20,761 nt of DNA, taken from positions 1 to 20,761 of the forward strand of contig CAZZLW010000006.1 of NCBI GenBank assembly GCA_964654605.1, given 5' to 3'. Shown here piece by piece: positions 7,084 to 15,236 of this stretch. Numbering within the stretch: the first letter of the stretch is position 1; every line of letters starts with the position of its first letter. A model generated the notes under the pieces. The model searched no databases, was not told the origin of the DNA, and saw only the letters and a list, made by a program, of their open reading frames with translations. This DNA is from Raineya sp964654605. Its GTDB lineage: Bacteria; Bacteroidota; Bacteroidia; Cytophagales; Thermonemataceae. The translations under genes and the position numbers were made by a program.

Positions 7084-7578
7084 TCAAAGGTTTGCATGCT
7101 GTATAATTTTTTCTATCTCGTTCCACTCTTTAATCCGAAAATGAGCTTTTTCGTAAAAAGGCAAACGCTCTTGGTATAGCTTTTCAAGAAAATCTTGAAT
7201 TTCGGCATCAGTTTTTTGAGCAAACATAGGTCTTTGCGACTTTTGGCTCAAAATTCTTTCCCCAATAAGTGAGAGCGGAACATCAAGAAAAATCACTTTG
7301 CCTGCCCCCAGCATATAGTCTAAATTCTGATGAAAACAAGGGGTGCCGCCTCCCGTAGCTACTATTTTTGGGGGTTCAATAGGGATTTTTCTCAAAGCCT
7401 CTGCCTCTATTTTTCGGAAAAATGGCTCACCTTCCTTTGCAAAAATTTGTGATATGGATTTTTGTGCTATTTTTTCAATTTCTTGGTCTAAATCAATCGC
7501 TTGCCATTTCCACTTACTTTCTACTTTGTGAGCCAAAGTACTTTTGCCCGAAGCAGGCATTCCTATCAAAAAAAACAT
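7084..7578 (-). CDS. aroK: Shikimate kinase
   Basis: This 164-residue P-loop enzyme phosphorylates shikimate at the 3-hydroxyl, the fifth step of chorismate synthesis. The Walker A motif is GMPASGKST (6-14). The substrate-binding set is present: D31 in DLDQEIE, R55 in FFRKIEAE and the glycine triplet TGGGTP (75-80). The lid arginine is R116 in SQRPMF, and R138 sits in QERLPFY. Its length is normal. It begins 5 bp after the stop of der, so the two form an operon read from a promoter upstream of der. It converges on pyrF. Confidence 0.94.
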   Translation of the reverse strand: MFFLIGMPASGKSTLAHKVESKWKWQAIDLDQEIEKIAQKSISQIFAKEGEPFFRKIEAEALRKIPIEPPKIVATGGGTPCFHQNLDYMLGAGKVIFLDVPLSLIGERILSQKSQRPMFAQKTDAEIQDFLEKLYQERLPFYEKAHFRIKEWNEIEKIIQHANL

Positions 7579-7583
7579 AGACT

Positions 7584-8891
7584 TTATTTTTTTCTAAACA
7601 CCAGTTGCAAAGGCACGCCCTCAAAATCAAAATTTTTACGAAGCTGATTTTCTAAATAACGCTGATAGCTTTCCTGAACGTATTGGGGCAGATTGCAGAA
7701 AAACGCAAAAGTAGGCGTATGCGTAGGAAGCTGGGTTACGTATTTGATTTTCACGTATTTTCCTTTAATCATAGGAGGCGGGTAGCTTTCAATGGCGGCA
7801 AGCATTACATCATTGAGTTGTGAGGTAGGAATACGTTTTTTACGATTTTCATACACCTCACAAGCCTTTTCTACCACTTTGAAAATACGCTTTTTCTCTT
7901 TTACAGAAGCAAAAACAATGGGCAGATAATCCATTGGGGAAAGTTTTTTACGAATAGCATCTTCGTAATGCTTAGCGGTTTTGTGGTCTTTTTCAATCAA
8001 ATCCCATTTATTTACCACAAGTACCATTCCTTTTTTAGATTTTTCGGCAAGGCGTAAAATATTTACATCTTGCGATTCAAGCCCTTGGGTAGCATCAATA
8101 AGCATAATACAAACATCACATTCTTCCAAAGTACGCAAAGAACGCATTACCGAATAGAACTCTATGCTATCGCGTACTTTGGTTTTTTTTCTAAGCCCAG
8201 CCGTATCGGTGAGAATAAACTCTTTTCCATATAAATTGTAGTGGGTATCAATGGAATCGCGAGTAGTGCCTGCAATGTCTGTTACGATGCTACGCTCTTC
8301 GCCCACAAGGGCGTTGAGCAATGAGGATTTCCCTACATTAGGTCTTCCTAAAATTGCAAAACGAGGCAAACCTTCATAAGGGTTGGGTTCTTCTTCATCT
8401 TTGAAGTGTCTGATTACTTCATCAAGCAAATCGCCTGTACCGCTTCCTGTTTCAGCAGAAATAGCAAAAACTTCTCCCAAGCCCAAAGCGGCGAACTCAT
8501 AAGCCTGTTGGTTACGTTCAAAGGTTTCGGTTTTGTTGGCAACTACAATAACAGGCTTTTTAGAACGGCGAAGGATATTGGCAAATTCTCTGTCCAGCGG
8601 GTGCAATCCTTCCATTGCATCAACCATAAATAGCACCACCGAGGCTTCTTCTACGGCGATACCTACTTGCCTACGGATAGCGGCTTCAAAAATATCTTCC
8701 GAACCTACCACATAGCCGCCTGTATCAATAAGGGTAAAAGTTTTATTGAGCCATTCGGCAAGCCCATAGTGTCGGTCGCGAGTTACACCTGCTTGGTCAT
8801 CGGTAATGGCATCTTTGGTTTGTGTAAGTCTATTGAAAAGGGTAGATTTTCCCACGTTTGGTCTGCCTACAATCGCTACAATATTCGCCAT
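7584..8891 (-). CDS. der: Ribosome assembly GTPase Der (EngA)
   Basis: The 435-residue protein has the double GTPase layout unique to Der, which helps mature the 50S ribosomal subunit. Domain 1 has GRPNVGKST (9-17), DTGG (56-59) and an unusual G4 motif NKTE (119-122) where NKxD is standard. Domain 2 has GRPNVGKSS (182-190), DTAG (229-232) and a normal NKWD. A KH-like C-terminal domain runs from about 355 to the end. The acidic linker DEEEPNP (165-171) is typical. Length matches the family. It is the first gene of a der-aroK operon with a 5' leader of roughly 75 nt. Confidence 0.96.
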   Translation of the reverse strand: MANIVAIVGRPNVGKSTLFNRLTQTKDAITDDQAGVTRDRHYGLAEWLNKTFTLIDTGGYVVGSEDIFEAAIRRQVGIAVEEASVVLFMVDAMEGLHPLDREFANILRRSKKPVIVVANKTETFERNQQAYEFAALGLGEVFAISAETGSGTGDLLDEVIRHFKDEEEPNPYEGLPRFAILGRPNVGKSSLLNALVGEERSIVTDIAGTTRDSIDTHYNLYGKEFILTDTAGLRKKTKVRDSIEFYSVMRSLRTLEECDVCIMLIDATQGLESQDVNILRLAEKSKKGMVLVVNKWDLIEKDHKTAKHYEDAIRKKLSPMDYLPIVFASVKEKKRIFKVVEKACEVYENRKKRIPTSQLNDVMLAAIESYPPPMIKGKYVKIKYVTQLPTHTPTFAFFCNLPQYVQESYQRYLENQLRKNFDFEGVPLQLVFRKK

Positions 8892-8940
8892 ACAAGTTGA
8901 AGGTTTTGAAGTTGAAATTTTGCAAGTTGAGAGTTTGAGA
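8886..8940. repeat. Low-complexity GTTGAAG/GTTTGAG tract upstream of der
   Basis: The der leader holds five irregular copies of a GTTGAA-like unit (AAGTTGAAGG, GAAGTTGAAA, CAAGTTGAGA, AGTTTGAGAG and a shorter one). Similar tracts recur at about 5195-5219 and 13124-13153. They are not coding. Confidence 0.45.
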
Positions 8941-8969
8941 GCTGATATTTTCGTTTAGGAAGCGAACCG

Positions 8970-8999
8970 CAAATTTACAAAAAAATAAAAAACCACCAA
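8970..8999 (-). promoter_or_regulatory. Promoter of der-aroK
   Basis: On the minus strand TTG (8999-8997), a 19-bp spacer and TAAATTTG (8977-8970) fit the Bacteroidota consensus exactly. The -7 box lies 78 bp upstream of the der start codon. The -33 box lies inside the stem of the terminator that closes the preceding operon. Confidence 0.7.
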
Positions 9000-9015
9000 C
9001 CTTCGTTGTGTGGTT
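8979..9015 (-). terminator. Rho-independent terminator of the terC operon
   Basis: AACCAC-CAAC (8991-9000) pairs with GTTG-T-GTGGTT (9005-9015), with one bulged T and a four-base loop. On the minus strand a nearly pure T tract follows (8990 down to 8979). It lies 29 bp past the stop of the 121-residue membrane protein. Confidence 0.75.
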
Positions 9016-9043
9016 ATATCTCTTTTTCGTTTATTAGATGACT

Positions 9044-9409
9044 TTATTTCACCAAATCTACTTTGTAGATGAAATATTCGCTATCCCCTTGCCAAGGGAA
9101 AACCCAATACTTTTGCTTGTAGTATAGCTTTACTTGCTTGCCGTTGTAATCTTGCAATTTTTGAATAACCTCTTTTTCGTTTTCATTTACCGAGAATACA
9201 AACCTTTGGGGATTTATTCTATCTTCTGTACCAATTCGTAACTCTCCTTCCCAAGTCTTGAAAACAACTCCTTTTTTGCTAAACTTATCCAGCGTTCCTG
9301 CTCGTACCCCTTCGCTATACACTCCGAAGGTCATCATTGAAATCCAAGCTACTAATGAAATTACTAAGAAAGCAAGCCCAATGAGAGTATATTTTTTCTT
9401 TTTGCTCAT
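9044..9409 (-). CDS. Small single-pass membrane protein coupled to terC
   Basis: The 121-residue protein has a positively charged start (MSKKKK), one membrane helix (about 8-29) and an extracytoplasmic domain opening YSEGVRAGTLDKFSKKGVVF. I recall this 'S-G-RAG-L-K-SKKG-VFKT-EGEL' signature from short Bacteroidota proteins that databases sometimes mislabel as 6-phosphogluconate dehydrogenase; nothing here resembles that enzyme. The rest looks like a small beta-rich domain (FVFSVN, KLYYKQKYW, YFIYKVD). Its ATG overlaps the terC stop codon in an ATGA arrangement, so translation is coupled and a shared role in metal or envelope homeostasis is plausible, though unproven. A terminator follows. Confidence 0.75.
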   Translation of the reverse strand: MSKKKKYTLIGLAFLVISLVAWISMMTFGVYSEGVRAGTLDKFSKKGVVFKTWEGELRIGTEDRINPQRFVFSVNENEKEVIQKLQDYNGKQVKLYYKQKYWVFPWQGDSEYFIYKVDLVK

Positions 9410-10506
9410 ACATCAGCAGACTTTTTTTCCTCAACGATAGTGCTTTCTATATCTTCTTTTTTGGGGAAAATGAGCGAAAGCACAATACTGGTGGTAAGGA
9501 TGCTCAAAATGATATAGATAGAGTAAGTAGGCTTGAAACCAATTTCTTGTAGAGGATATTCTAAAACCATTTTCAAACCTATAAAAGTGAGCAGAACCCC
9601 CAAGCCGTATTTGAGATAGTGAAAGAGGTGCATAATGTTGGAAAGCAAGAAAAACATTGAACGCAAGCCCATAATAGCGAAAATATTAGAAAAATACGCT
9701 ATGGGCTGGTCTTGGGTAATGCCAAGCACCGCAGGCACAGAATCTACTGCAAAAATAAGGTCGGTAAATTCTACGATAAGCAAAACAATGAAAAGTGTAG
9801 TTATCATTCTTTTGCCATTTTTCACAACAAAAAACTTATCGCCTTCATAATGCGGATATACAGCAAAATATTTGGAAGCAAAGCGTACAATAGGGTGTTT
9901 CTGCGGGTCTATGGTTTCCTCTTCATCTTCTTCTTTTTCAAAGAAAATCTTTACCCCCTGAAAAATAAGAAAAGCCCCAAAAAGATAAAGTACCCAATGA
10001 AATTGCTTGACAATTTCAATACCCAAGAAAATAAAAATAAAACGCATTACAATAGCTCCAAGAACCCCCCAAAAAAGCACCTTTTTGTAATACTCCTCAC
10101 GTAAGCCAAAAGAAGAGAAAATTAAAATAATCACGAAAATATTATCGGCAGAAAGTGCATACTCAATAATATAAGCGGTAATAAACTCTATGGAAATATA
10201 GTTTCGGTAAATTTGTAAGTTTTCTTCTAAACTCAAATCGGGACTTACTTTGACATCAGCCCTATCCCCTATATCTATACGTTTGACAATCTCATCGTAG
10301 CTTTGTGGGTTATGAATCCAATGTCCTTCATATCGCAGAAATATAAAAAAAATCATCGCCAGGCTGACCCAAACGAGTGTCCATAGTACCGCTTCCTTGA
10401 AACTTATTACGTGGCTCGATTTAGAGAAAATTCCCAAATCCAAAGCTAATACAAAGGCAATAAATACCAAAAAAGCGGAAAAAAAGAGGATTTCGCTACT
10501 GAACAT
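9406..10506 (-). CDS. TerC/Alx-family integral membrane protein
   Basis: The 366-residue polytopic inner-membrane protein carries the TerC signatures: EYALSADNIFVI (115-126, D121) and VEFTDLIFAVDSVPAV (245-260, D249 and D255). These acidic intramembrane residues are thought to coordinate a metal. Family members such as Alx and MeeF/MeeY act in Mn2+ export, so Mn2+ efflux is the best guess for the role, while older annotation as tellurium resistance is less likely. About eight or nine helices are visible. Loop 60-105 is long and soluble, and the loop at 190-232 is highly acidic at its start (KEEDEEETID). No other ter genes are nearby. It heads a two-gene operon with a long leader. Confidence 0.9.
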   Translation of the reverse strand: MFSSEILFFSAFLVFIAFVLALDLGIFSKSSHVISFKEAVLWTLVWVSLAMIFFIFLRYEGHWIHNPQSYDEIVKRIDIGDRADVKVSPDLSLEENLQIYRNYISIEFITAYIIEYALSADNIFVIILIFSSFGLREEYYKKVLFWGVLGAIVMRFIFIFLGIEIVKQFHWVLYLFGAFLIFQGVKIFFEKEEDEEETIDPQKHPIVRFASKYFAVYPHYEGDKFFVVKNGKRMITTLFIVLLIVEFTDLIFAVDSVPAVLGITQDQPIAYFSNIFAIMGLRSMFFLLSNIMHLFHYLKYGLGVLLTFIGLKMVLEYPLQEIGFKPTYSIYIILSILTTSIVLSLIFPKKEDIESTIVEEKKSADV

Positions 10507-10640
10507 AGTTTTTGTTTGTGCAAAACGTTTCGTAAGATACTACTTTTCGCTAAACGCAGAAAATATATTGACAAAAATTTTTTCAAGTCTTCTGCGAAAC
10601 TCGTTGATGGCTCGCAGAAAAATCGTGTAAGTTTCAATCA
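10507..10640 (-). other. Long 5' leader of terC with a 7-bp hairpin
   Basis: About 130 nt separate the best promoter match from the terC start. TCTGCGA (10591-10597) pairs with TCGCAGA (10612-10618), and CGCAGA recurs at about 10555-10560, so alternative pairings are possible. TerC/Alx genes in other bacteria are often controlled by manganese- or pH-sensing leaders (yybP-ykoY type). I do not see the conserved core of that riboswitch, so this is only a candidate regulatory leader. Confidence 0.3.
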
Positions 10641-10669
10641 CAAAAATACAAAATGTTTTCGCTTAACAA
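10641..10669 (-). promoter_or_regulatory. Probable promoter of terC
   Basis: On the minus strand TTG (10669-10667), an 18-bp spacer and TATTTTTG (10648-10641) fit the consensus with a spacer one base short. It implies a leader of about 130 nt. AT-rich surroundings make chance matches more likely here. Confidence 0.45.
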
Positions 10670-10672
10670 AAA

Positions 10673-10728
10673 TTTTGTGCAAATATTTCTTGCTTTTAGG
10701 CAAAATAAAAAAATATATTTTGCACAAA
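10673..10728 (-). terminator. Possible terminator after mazG
   Basis: TTTTGTGCAAATAT (10673-10686) and ATATTTTGCACAAA (10715-10728) are inverted repeats with one inserted base. On the minus strand the second arm runs into AAAATTTTTG. The loop is long (28 bases) and the stem AT-rich, so termination would be weak. Confidence 0.4.
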
Positions 10729-10785
10729 TTCTTAAAAATCACATTTTTAGCACCGCAAGCAAACGAAGTAATAATTTGGCTATTT

Positions 10786-11577
10786 TTAAGTAAAATTTTT
10801 AGCTTCGTTCCAAAAAACGTCCATTTCAGCAAGACTCATTTCCGAAAGTTTGCGGTTATTTTCTTTGGCTTTTTGTTCAAGATACTGAAAGCGTTTGAGA
10901 AACTTTTGATTGGTTCTTTCAAGAGCTGTCTCGGGATTGATACCCAAGAAACGAGCATAATTGACAAGTGAAAAAAGCAAATCTCCAAACTCTTTTTCAG
11001 CTTCTGCTAAATCAAAGGCTTGCTGGTGGTTGTAGGTCTGCTGAAACTCTTGCATTTCTTCCTCTACTTTTTGCCAAACCTGCTCTTTCTGTTCCCAATC
11101 AAAACCTACGGCACGGGCTTTTTCTTGCATACGCATAGCTTTCAGGAGAGCGGGCAAACTGGCAGGCACGCCCGCAAGTACCGATTTTTCACCTTTGCTT
11201 TCAGTTTGCTTTATCTGTTCCCAATTTTGAGTAACTTCCTCTGCCCCCGAAACCGAAACATTTCCGTAAATGTGTGGGTGTCGGCGAATGAGCTTTTCGC
11301 AAAGTTCATTGATAACATCAACAATATCAAAATTTTCTGTTTCTGAGGCTATTCTCGCGTAAAAAACAATATGCAATAGTACATCTCCAAGTTCTTTCTT
11401 GATTTCCTGCATATTCTCGGAAAGAATTGCCTCAGAAAGTTCAAAAACCTCCTCAATCGTAAGATGACGAAGTGACTGCAAAGTTTGTTTTTTATCCCAA
11501 GGGCATTGGGTACGCAAATCGTCCATTATATCCAAAAGCCTAAGAAAGGCTTGCTGTTTTTCCTCTTGGCTGTGCAT
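10786..11577 (-). CDS. mazG: Nucleoside triphosphate pyrophosphohydrolase MazG
   Basis: The 263-residue all-alpha enzyme hydrolyses NTPs to NMP and pyrophosphate and clears non-canonical nucleotides. The first MazG domain has CPWDKKQTLQSLRHL (25-39), the metal-binding IEEVFELSEA (41-50, E42/E43/E46) and KELGDVLLHIVF (61-72, E62/D65). The second repeat shows EKEFGDLLFSLVNYAR near 188-203. This two-domain layout and the length match E. coli MazG. It starts 5 bp after the protease gene, so the two are co-transcribed. No mazEF toxin genes are nearby. Confidence 0.95.
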   Translation of the reverse strand: MHSQEEKQQAFLRLLDIMDDLRTQCPWDKKQTLQSLRHLTIEEVFELSEAILSENMQEIKKELGDVLLHIVFYARIASETENFDIVDVINELCEKLIRRHPHIYGNVSVSGAEEVTQNWEQIKQTESKGEKSVLAGVPASLPALLKAMRMQEKARAVGFDWEQKEQVWQKVEEEMQEFQQTYNHQQAFDLAEAEKEFGDLLFSLVNYARFLGINPETALERTNQKFLKRFQYLEQKAKENNRKLSEMSLAEMDVFWNEAKNFT

Positions 11578-11582
11578 ATTTT

Positions 11583-13043
11583 TTATCTCGTAAAAGAATA
11601 ATAAGCGGGACTTCCGAATCGGTCAATGCCTTCTATGGTAATTCGGCGAGGTGCTTTATTCAAAATTTCTATCACTTCTTTGGGGTCTTTTATCTCAATG
11701 CCATTGATACGCAAAATAATAAAACCATCTTCAAAGCCATTATTTTTGAAAAAACCTCTACGTAAATTATTGAGCCTCACACCGTTTTTGATGCCAATTT
11801 TTTCAAGTTCAATTTTAGGGACTTTCTCCAAATCAGCTCCCAAGTCATCATCAGAAAGCACCTCTTTTTTGCTCGTATCGGTAGTACCTTGTTGGTTGGT
11901 GAGTTTTATTTTCTTTTGTTCCAGTTTTCCTTTCCTTTTGAAAGTAATGGTAATTTCGTCACCAGGTCTGAAATAGCTCAAATTTTCATCAAAATCTGCT
12001 CGGGAATTGATAGGCTCTTGGTTGATTTTCAGGATAACATCTCCTTTCTGCAAGCCTGCCTGAAAGCCTGCTCCTTCTTTCATTACCCTATCTACCAAAA
12101 CCCCCTCCAAATCTTTCAAGTTATACTCTTGTGCCACTTCCGAATTGATATCCAAGACCTCTACCCCTAAAAAGGCTTTTTGTACATCACCAAATTGTAT
12201 CAAATCACTCACTACTTTGGCAACAATATCCGAAGGCACGGCAAAGCCATAGCCAGTATAACTGCCTGTCTGCGAAAGTATCGCCGTATTGATACCCACG
12301 AGTTCCCCTTTCAAATTCACCAAAGCTCCTCCACTATTGCCAGGGTTTATGGCGGCATCTGTCTGAATAAAAGACTCAATGGGAAAGCGAGTGCTTCTGA
12401 TAAGTCGTAAAGCTCTGCCCTTGGCACTCACAATGCCTGCCGTGACAGTAGAAGTAAGATTAAAAGGATTTCCTACGGCAAGTACCCATTCGCCTACTTG
12501 TACATCACGCGAGCGTGCTATGCGTATATTGGGCAAATTGCGGGCATCAATTTTAAGCAAAGCCAAATCGGTAGAAGGGTCTCTGCCTATTACTTTGGCT
12601 TTGTAAGTTTTTTTATTGTGAATTACTTCAATGCTTTCCGCTCCTTCAATAACGTGATGATTGGTAATAATATAACCATCTGCCGAGTAAATCACTCCCG
12701 AACCCGAAGAGACTACTCTTGAGCTGTACCCGCCCCCACCAAAGTACCAATCAAACCAATCCATAGACTGACGCGAAGAAATATTTTTGATATACACTAC
12801 ACTGGGGGTAGCAATCTGCGATGCTTGTACAAAATCGGGCGGCGAAAGCAAAGGGATAGCATTGGCCGTATCATTATCTTTGCCTTTGGTAGGCATTACA
12901 GGGATTTTAGCAGAAAAGTTTTGGCTTAAAATTGCCTCTTGCCAAGCAATTTGTTTGGGCTCTACAATAAACTCGTAATACAATGCCGCCCCCAATACTC
13001 CCGAAAATACACTGATAAGCACTTGAAACACTATTTTTTTCAT
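11583..13043 (-). CDS. DegP/HtrA-family periplasmic serine protease
   Basis: The 486-residue product (counting from the ATG at 13043) is a membrane-anchored S1C protease-chaperone of the cell envelope. The N-terminal segment MKKIVFQVLISVFSGVLG (1-18) is a signal anchor. The trypsin-like domain carries the triad H130 (TNHHVIEG), D159 (STDLALLKI) and S237 (NPGNSGGAL). A PDZ domain spans about 289-382, and a shorter divergent second PDZ runs from 412 to the end. A glycine-rich, aromatic insert (DWFDWYFGGGGYSS) sits before the protease domain, where DegP has its LA loop. An ATG 28 codons further upstream is open but gives a non-signal leader, so I prefer 13043. mazG is 5 bp downstream. Confidence 0.93.
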   Translation of the reverse strand: MKKIVFQVLISVFSGVLGAALYYEFIVEPKQIAWQEAILSQNFSAKIPVMPTKGKDNDTANAIPLLSPPDFVQASQIATPSVVYIKNISSRQSMDWFDWYFGGGGYSSRVVSSGSGVIYSADGYIITNHHVIEGAESIEVIHNKKTYKAKVIGRDPSTDLALLKIDARNLPNIRIARSRDVQVGEWVLAVGNPFNLTSTVTAGIVSAKGRALRLIRSTRFPIESFIQTDAAINPGNSGGALVNLKGELVGINTAILSQTGSYTGYGFAVPSDIVAKVVSDLIQFGDVQKAFLGVEVLDINSEVAQEYNLKDLEGVLVDRVMKEGAGFQAGLQKGDVILKINQEPINSRADFDENLSYFRPGDEITITFKRKGKLEQKKIKLTNQQGTTDTSKKEVLSDDDLGADLEKVPKIELEKIGIKNGVRLNNLRRGFFKNNGFEDGFIILRINGIEIKDPKEVIEILNKAPRRITIEGIDRFGSPAYYSFTR

Positions 13044-13190
13044 AGGTGTAAGTTTTTTGTGAAACTTTTTGCTATAAACGTTTTTGCAAGAATAAAAGTT
13101 TAGAGTGAAATCGCCTAATATTTTCAAGCCTCAAACTTTCAAACTTCAAAATTTAATAGGAAGAAACTTTGTAGCCAAATTTCAGCAGAG

Positions 13191-14633
13191 CTAATCAATT
13201 TTTAGGCAGATATTTTTTTCTTCGGTAAAAAAGTTGAGAGCCTCAAAACCTCCTTCACGTCCTACACCCGAATTTTTTACCCCTCCAAAGGGAGTTCTCA
13301 AATCTCGTAAAAGCCAACAATTTACCCAAACAATGCCACTTTCTATTTTTTGAGCAATACGATGAGCTTGAGAAAAATTTTGCGTCCAGATGCTACAAGC
13401 CAAACCATATTGAACACCATTGGCATACGCCAAAACTTCTGTTTCGGTTTCAAAAGGCGTAAGCGTAACCACAGGACCAAAAATTTCTTCTTGGTTGGTA
13501 CGGCAATCGTAAGAAAGTCCTTCAATGACGGTAGGTTCTACAAAAAAACCGCCTGCATTTTCACCTTGCAAAAAAACTCTTTTTCCACCTGTCAGAATTT
13601 TACCGCCTTCCTGCCCAGCAAGTTCAATATAGCTCAAAACTTTCTGTAAATGAGTTTCTGAAACCAATGCTCCCACAAAAGTAGTTTCCTCTTTGGGGTT
13701 TCCGACTTTGAGTTTTTGTGTTTCACGAACAAAATCTTGCTTAAACTGCTCATAAATGGGCTTTTCTACAAAAATTCTTGAGCCACACAAGCAAATTTCG
13801 CCCTGATTGAGAAAAGCGGCACGCACAGCCGTTTGTAAAGCCTTTTCATATTCGGCAGAAGCAAAAATAATGGTTGGATTTTTACCACCAAGTTCTAAGG
13901 AAATTTTTTTGAACTGCGGAGCGGCAAGCGAGGCGATTCTTGCTCCTGTACGTGTGCCACCCGTGAAAGAAATCGCTTTTACTTTGGGGTGCGTAACAAT
14001 GGCTTCTCCGACCTCCCCTCCGTAGCCGTGCAAAATATTTAGCACGCCTGCGGGCAAACCTGCTTCTATACAAATTTGACTGAAAAGAAAAGCAGTATAA
14101 GGAGTTAGTTCGGAAGGTTTGGCAATTACACAATTTCCCGAAGCCAAAGCAGGGGCAATTTTCCAAGTAAAAAGATACAAAGGCAAGTTCCAAGGCGAAA
14201 TACAACCCACTATTCCCAGCGGTTCTCGCAGAGTATAATTCAGACTGCCCGTTTGTTGGTAGCTCTCATTTGCCCAATGCAAAGACGCAGTAGCATAGAA
14301 ACGCATATTTTGCGAAGCTCTCGGAATATCCATTTGTTTGGCAAGCCAAAGCGGCTTTCCGTTATCTCGGCTTTCGGCTTGGGCAAGCATTTCAGCATTT
14401 TTATCAATCAAGTCGGCAATTTTCAAAAGAATTTTCGCTCTACCCTCTGCTCCTAAATTTTTCCATTGTTCTGTAGCCTTTTGAGCAAATTCAATGGCGA
14501 GAGCAACATCTTTTTCATTGCTTCGGGGCAACTGAGCAAATATTTTGCCCGTAGCAGGCTCAATATTGGGTAAAAAATCTCCTGAAAGCGATTTTTGCAA
14601 AGTTCCACCAAGGTAATTGAGAATTTCTATCAT
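13191..14633 (-). CDS. Aldehyde dehydrogenase, ALDH8 / 2-aminomuconate-semialdehyde-like
   Basis: The 480-residue NAD(P)-dependent enzyme oxidises an aldehyde to the acid in the cytoplasm. The active site is complete: N149 in SPWNLPL, E247 in LELGGKNP and the nucleophile C281 in NQGEICLCGSRIFVE, with EEIFGPV near 373-379. The GEICLCGSRIFVE context is typical of the ALDH8 / hydroxymuconic- and aminomuconic-semialdehyde dehydrogenase group. That suggests a step in tryptophan (kynurenine) or aromatic ring-cleavage catabolism. No other gene of those pathways lies in the window, so the substrate is open and betaine-type or general aldehydes remain possible. It lies 60 bp downstream of the lipoprotein gene on the same strand. 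Confidence 0.88.
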   Translation of the reverse strand: MIEILNYLGGTLQKSLSGDFLPNIEPATGKIFAQLPRSNEKDVALAIEFAQKATEQWKNLGAEGRAKILLKIADLIDKNAEMLAQAESRDNGKPLWLAKQMDIPRASQNMRFYATASLHWANESYQQTGSLNYTLREPLGIVGCISPWNLPLYLFTWKIAPALASGNCVIAKPSELTPYTAFLFSQICIEAGLPAGVLNILHGYGGEVGEAIVTHPKVKAISFTGGTRTGARIASLAAPQFKKISLELGGKNPTIIFASAEYEKALQTAVRAAFLNQGEICLCGSRIFVEKPIYEQFKQDFVRETQKLKVGNPKEETTFVGALVSETHLQKVLSYIELAGQEGGKILTGGKRVFLQGENAGGFFVEPTVIEGLSYDCRTNQEEIFGPVVTLTPFETETEVLAYANGVQYGLACSIWTQNFSQAHRIAQKIESGIVWVNCWLLRDLRTPFGGVKNSGVGREGGFEALNFFTEEKNICLKID

Positions 14634-14693
14634 CTGAAAAAATTTGTAATACCAATAAGTTTATGTTGTTTCTATATTCCCTTTTCTGCCAAA

Positions 14694-15206
14694 CTACTCT
14701 CTCATTTTTCGCAACTCTTTTGCGTCAATGTGCCGTATGGCTTCTTGCTTTGTAAATTCTAAAAGCCAAGCCTTTTGAGGAGCGTTTGTGATTTTAGTTA
14801 CAAAAATAAAATCTTCATTTTCAAGTTTTTGTAGAGTAGGCTCTACCGCTTTCCCCTGTTCCAATTCATAAAAAAAGGCTTCCAAAAAGGCTTTACGCTT
14901 ACCCTCCGAATTTTGCAAAAGGTTTTTATCATCAGCAGAAATTTGCAAAATCTTGATAGCATAAGCCTTTTGCAGGGAATCTTGCCATTTTTGTTGGATT
15001 TGAGTATTGGGAGCTTGGTTGAGTGTTTCGGTAATAAGCATACTTTTCTGCAAAACCCAAGTTTGCAGTTGGCGAGGTGTTACTTTCTTAATTTTTCTAT
15101 CCTTGACCTCTTCGGCAAGTTTTTTGGTATCGTAACCTCTTTCTTTCAAATCTGGCACGCAAGCAACTTGTATCAGTAGCAAAAACGCGTAAAAGTAATT
15201 TTTCAT
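14694..15206 (-). CDS. Putative lipoprotein of unknown function
   Basis: The 170-residue product begins with a short hydrophobic segment ending IQVAC, a loose lipobox with C16 as the likely lipidated residue, so it is probably anchored to the periplasmic face of a membrane. The rest is mostly helical and highly charged. It has a glutamine-rich middle (QTWVLQKSM, QIQQKWQDSLQKAY) and ends in EFTKQEAIRHIDAKELRKM. I do not recognise the family. It starts 30 bp after the second coiled-coil membrane protein and may be the third gene of that transcript. Confidence 0.65.
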   Translation of the reverse strand: MKNYFYAFLLLIQVACVPDLKERGYDTKKLAEEVKDRKIKKVTPRQLQTWVLQKSMLITETLNQAPNTQIQQKWQDSLQKAYAIKILQISADDKNLLQNSEGKRKAFLEAFFYELEQGKAVEPTLQKLENEDFIFVTKITNAPQKAWLLEFTKQEAIRHIDAKELRKMRE

Positions 15207-15236
15207 ACATCAATGGGCTTTGCTCTTTATTCTTGG

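Noticed and set aside
10507..10785. yybP-ykoY manganese riboswitch before terC
   Set aside because: The location is right for one, but the conserved core loops of that riboswitch are not visible in the leader, so I list only an unspecified leader structure.
13044..13127. A 28-residue N-terminal extension of the HtrA protease
   Set aside because: It would place a non-hydrophobic leader before an otherwise standard signal anchor starting MKKIVF at 13043.
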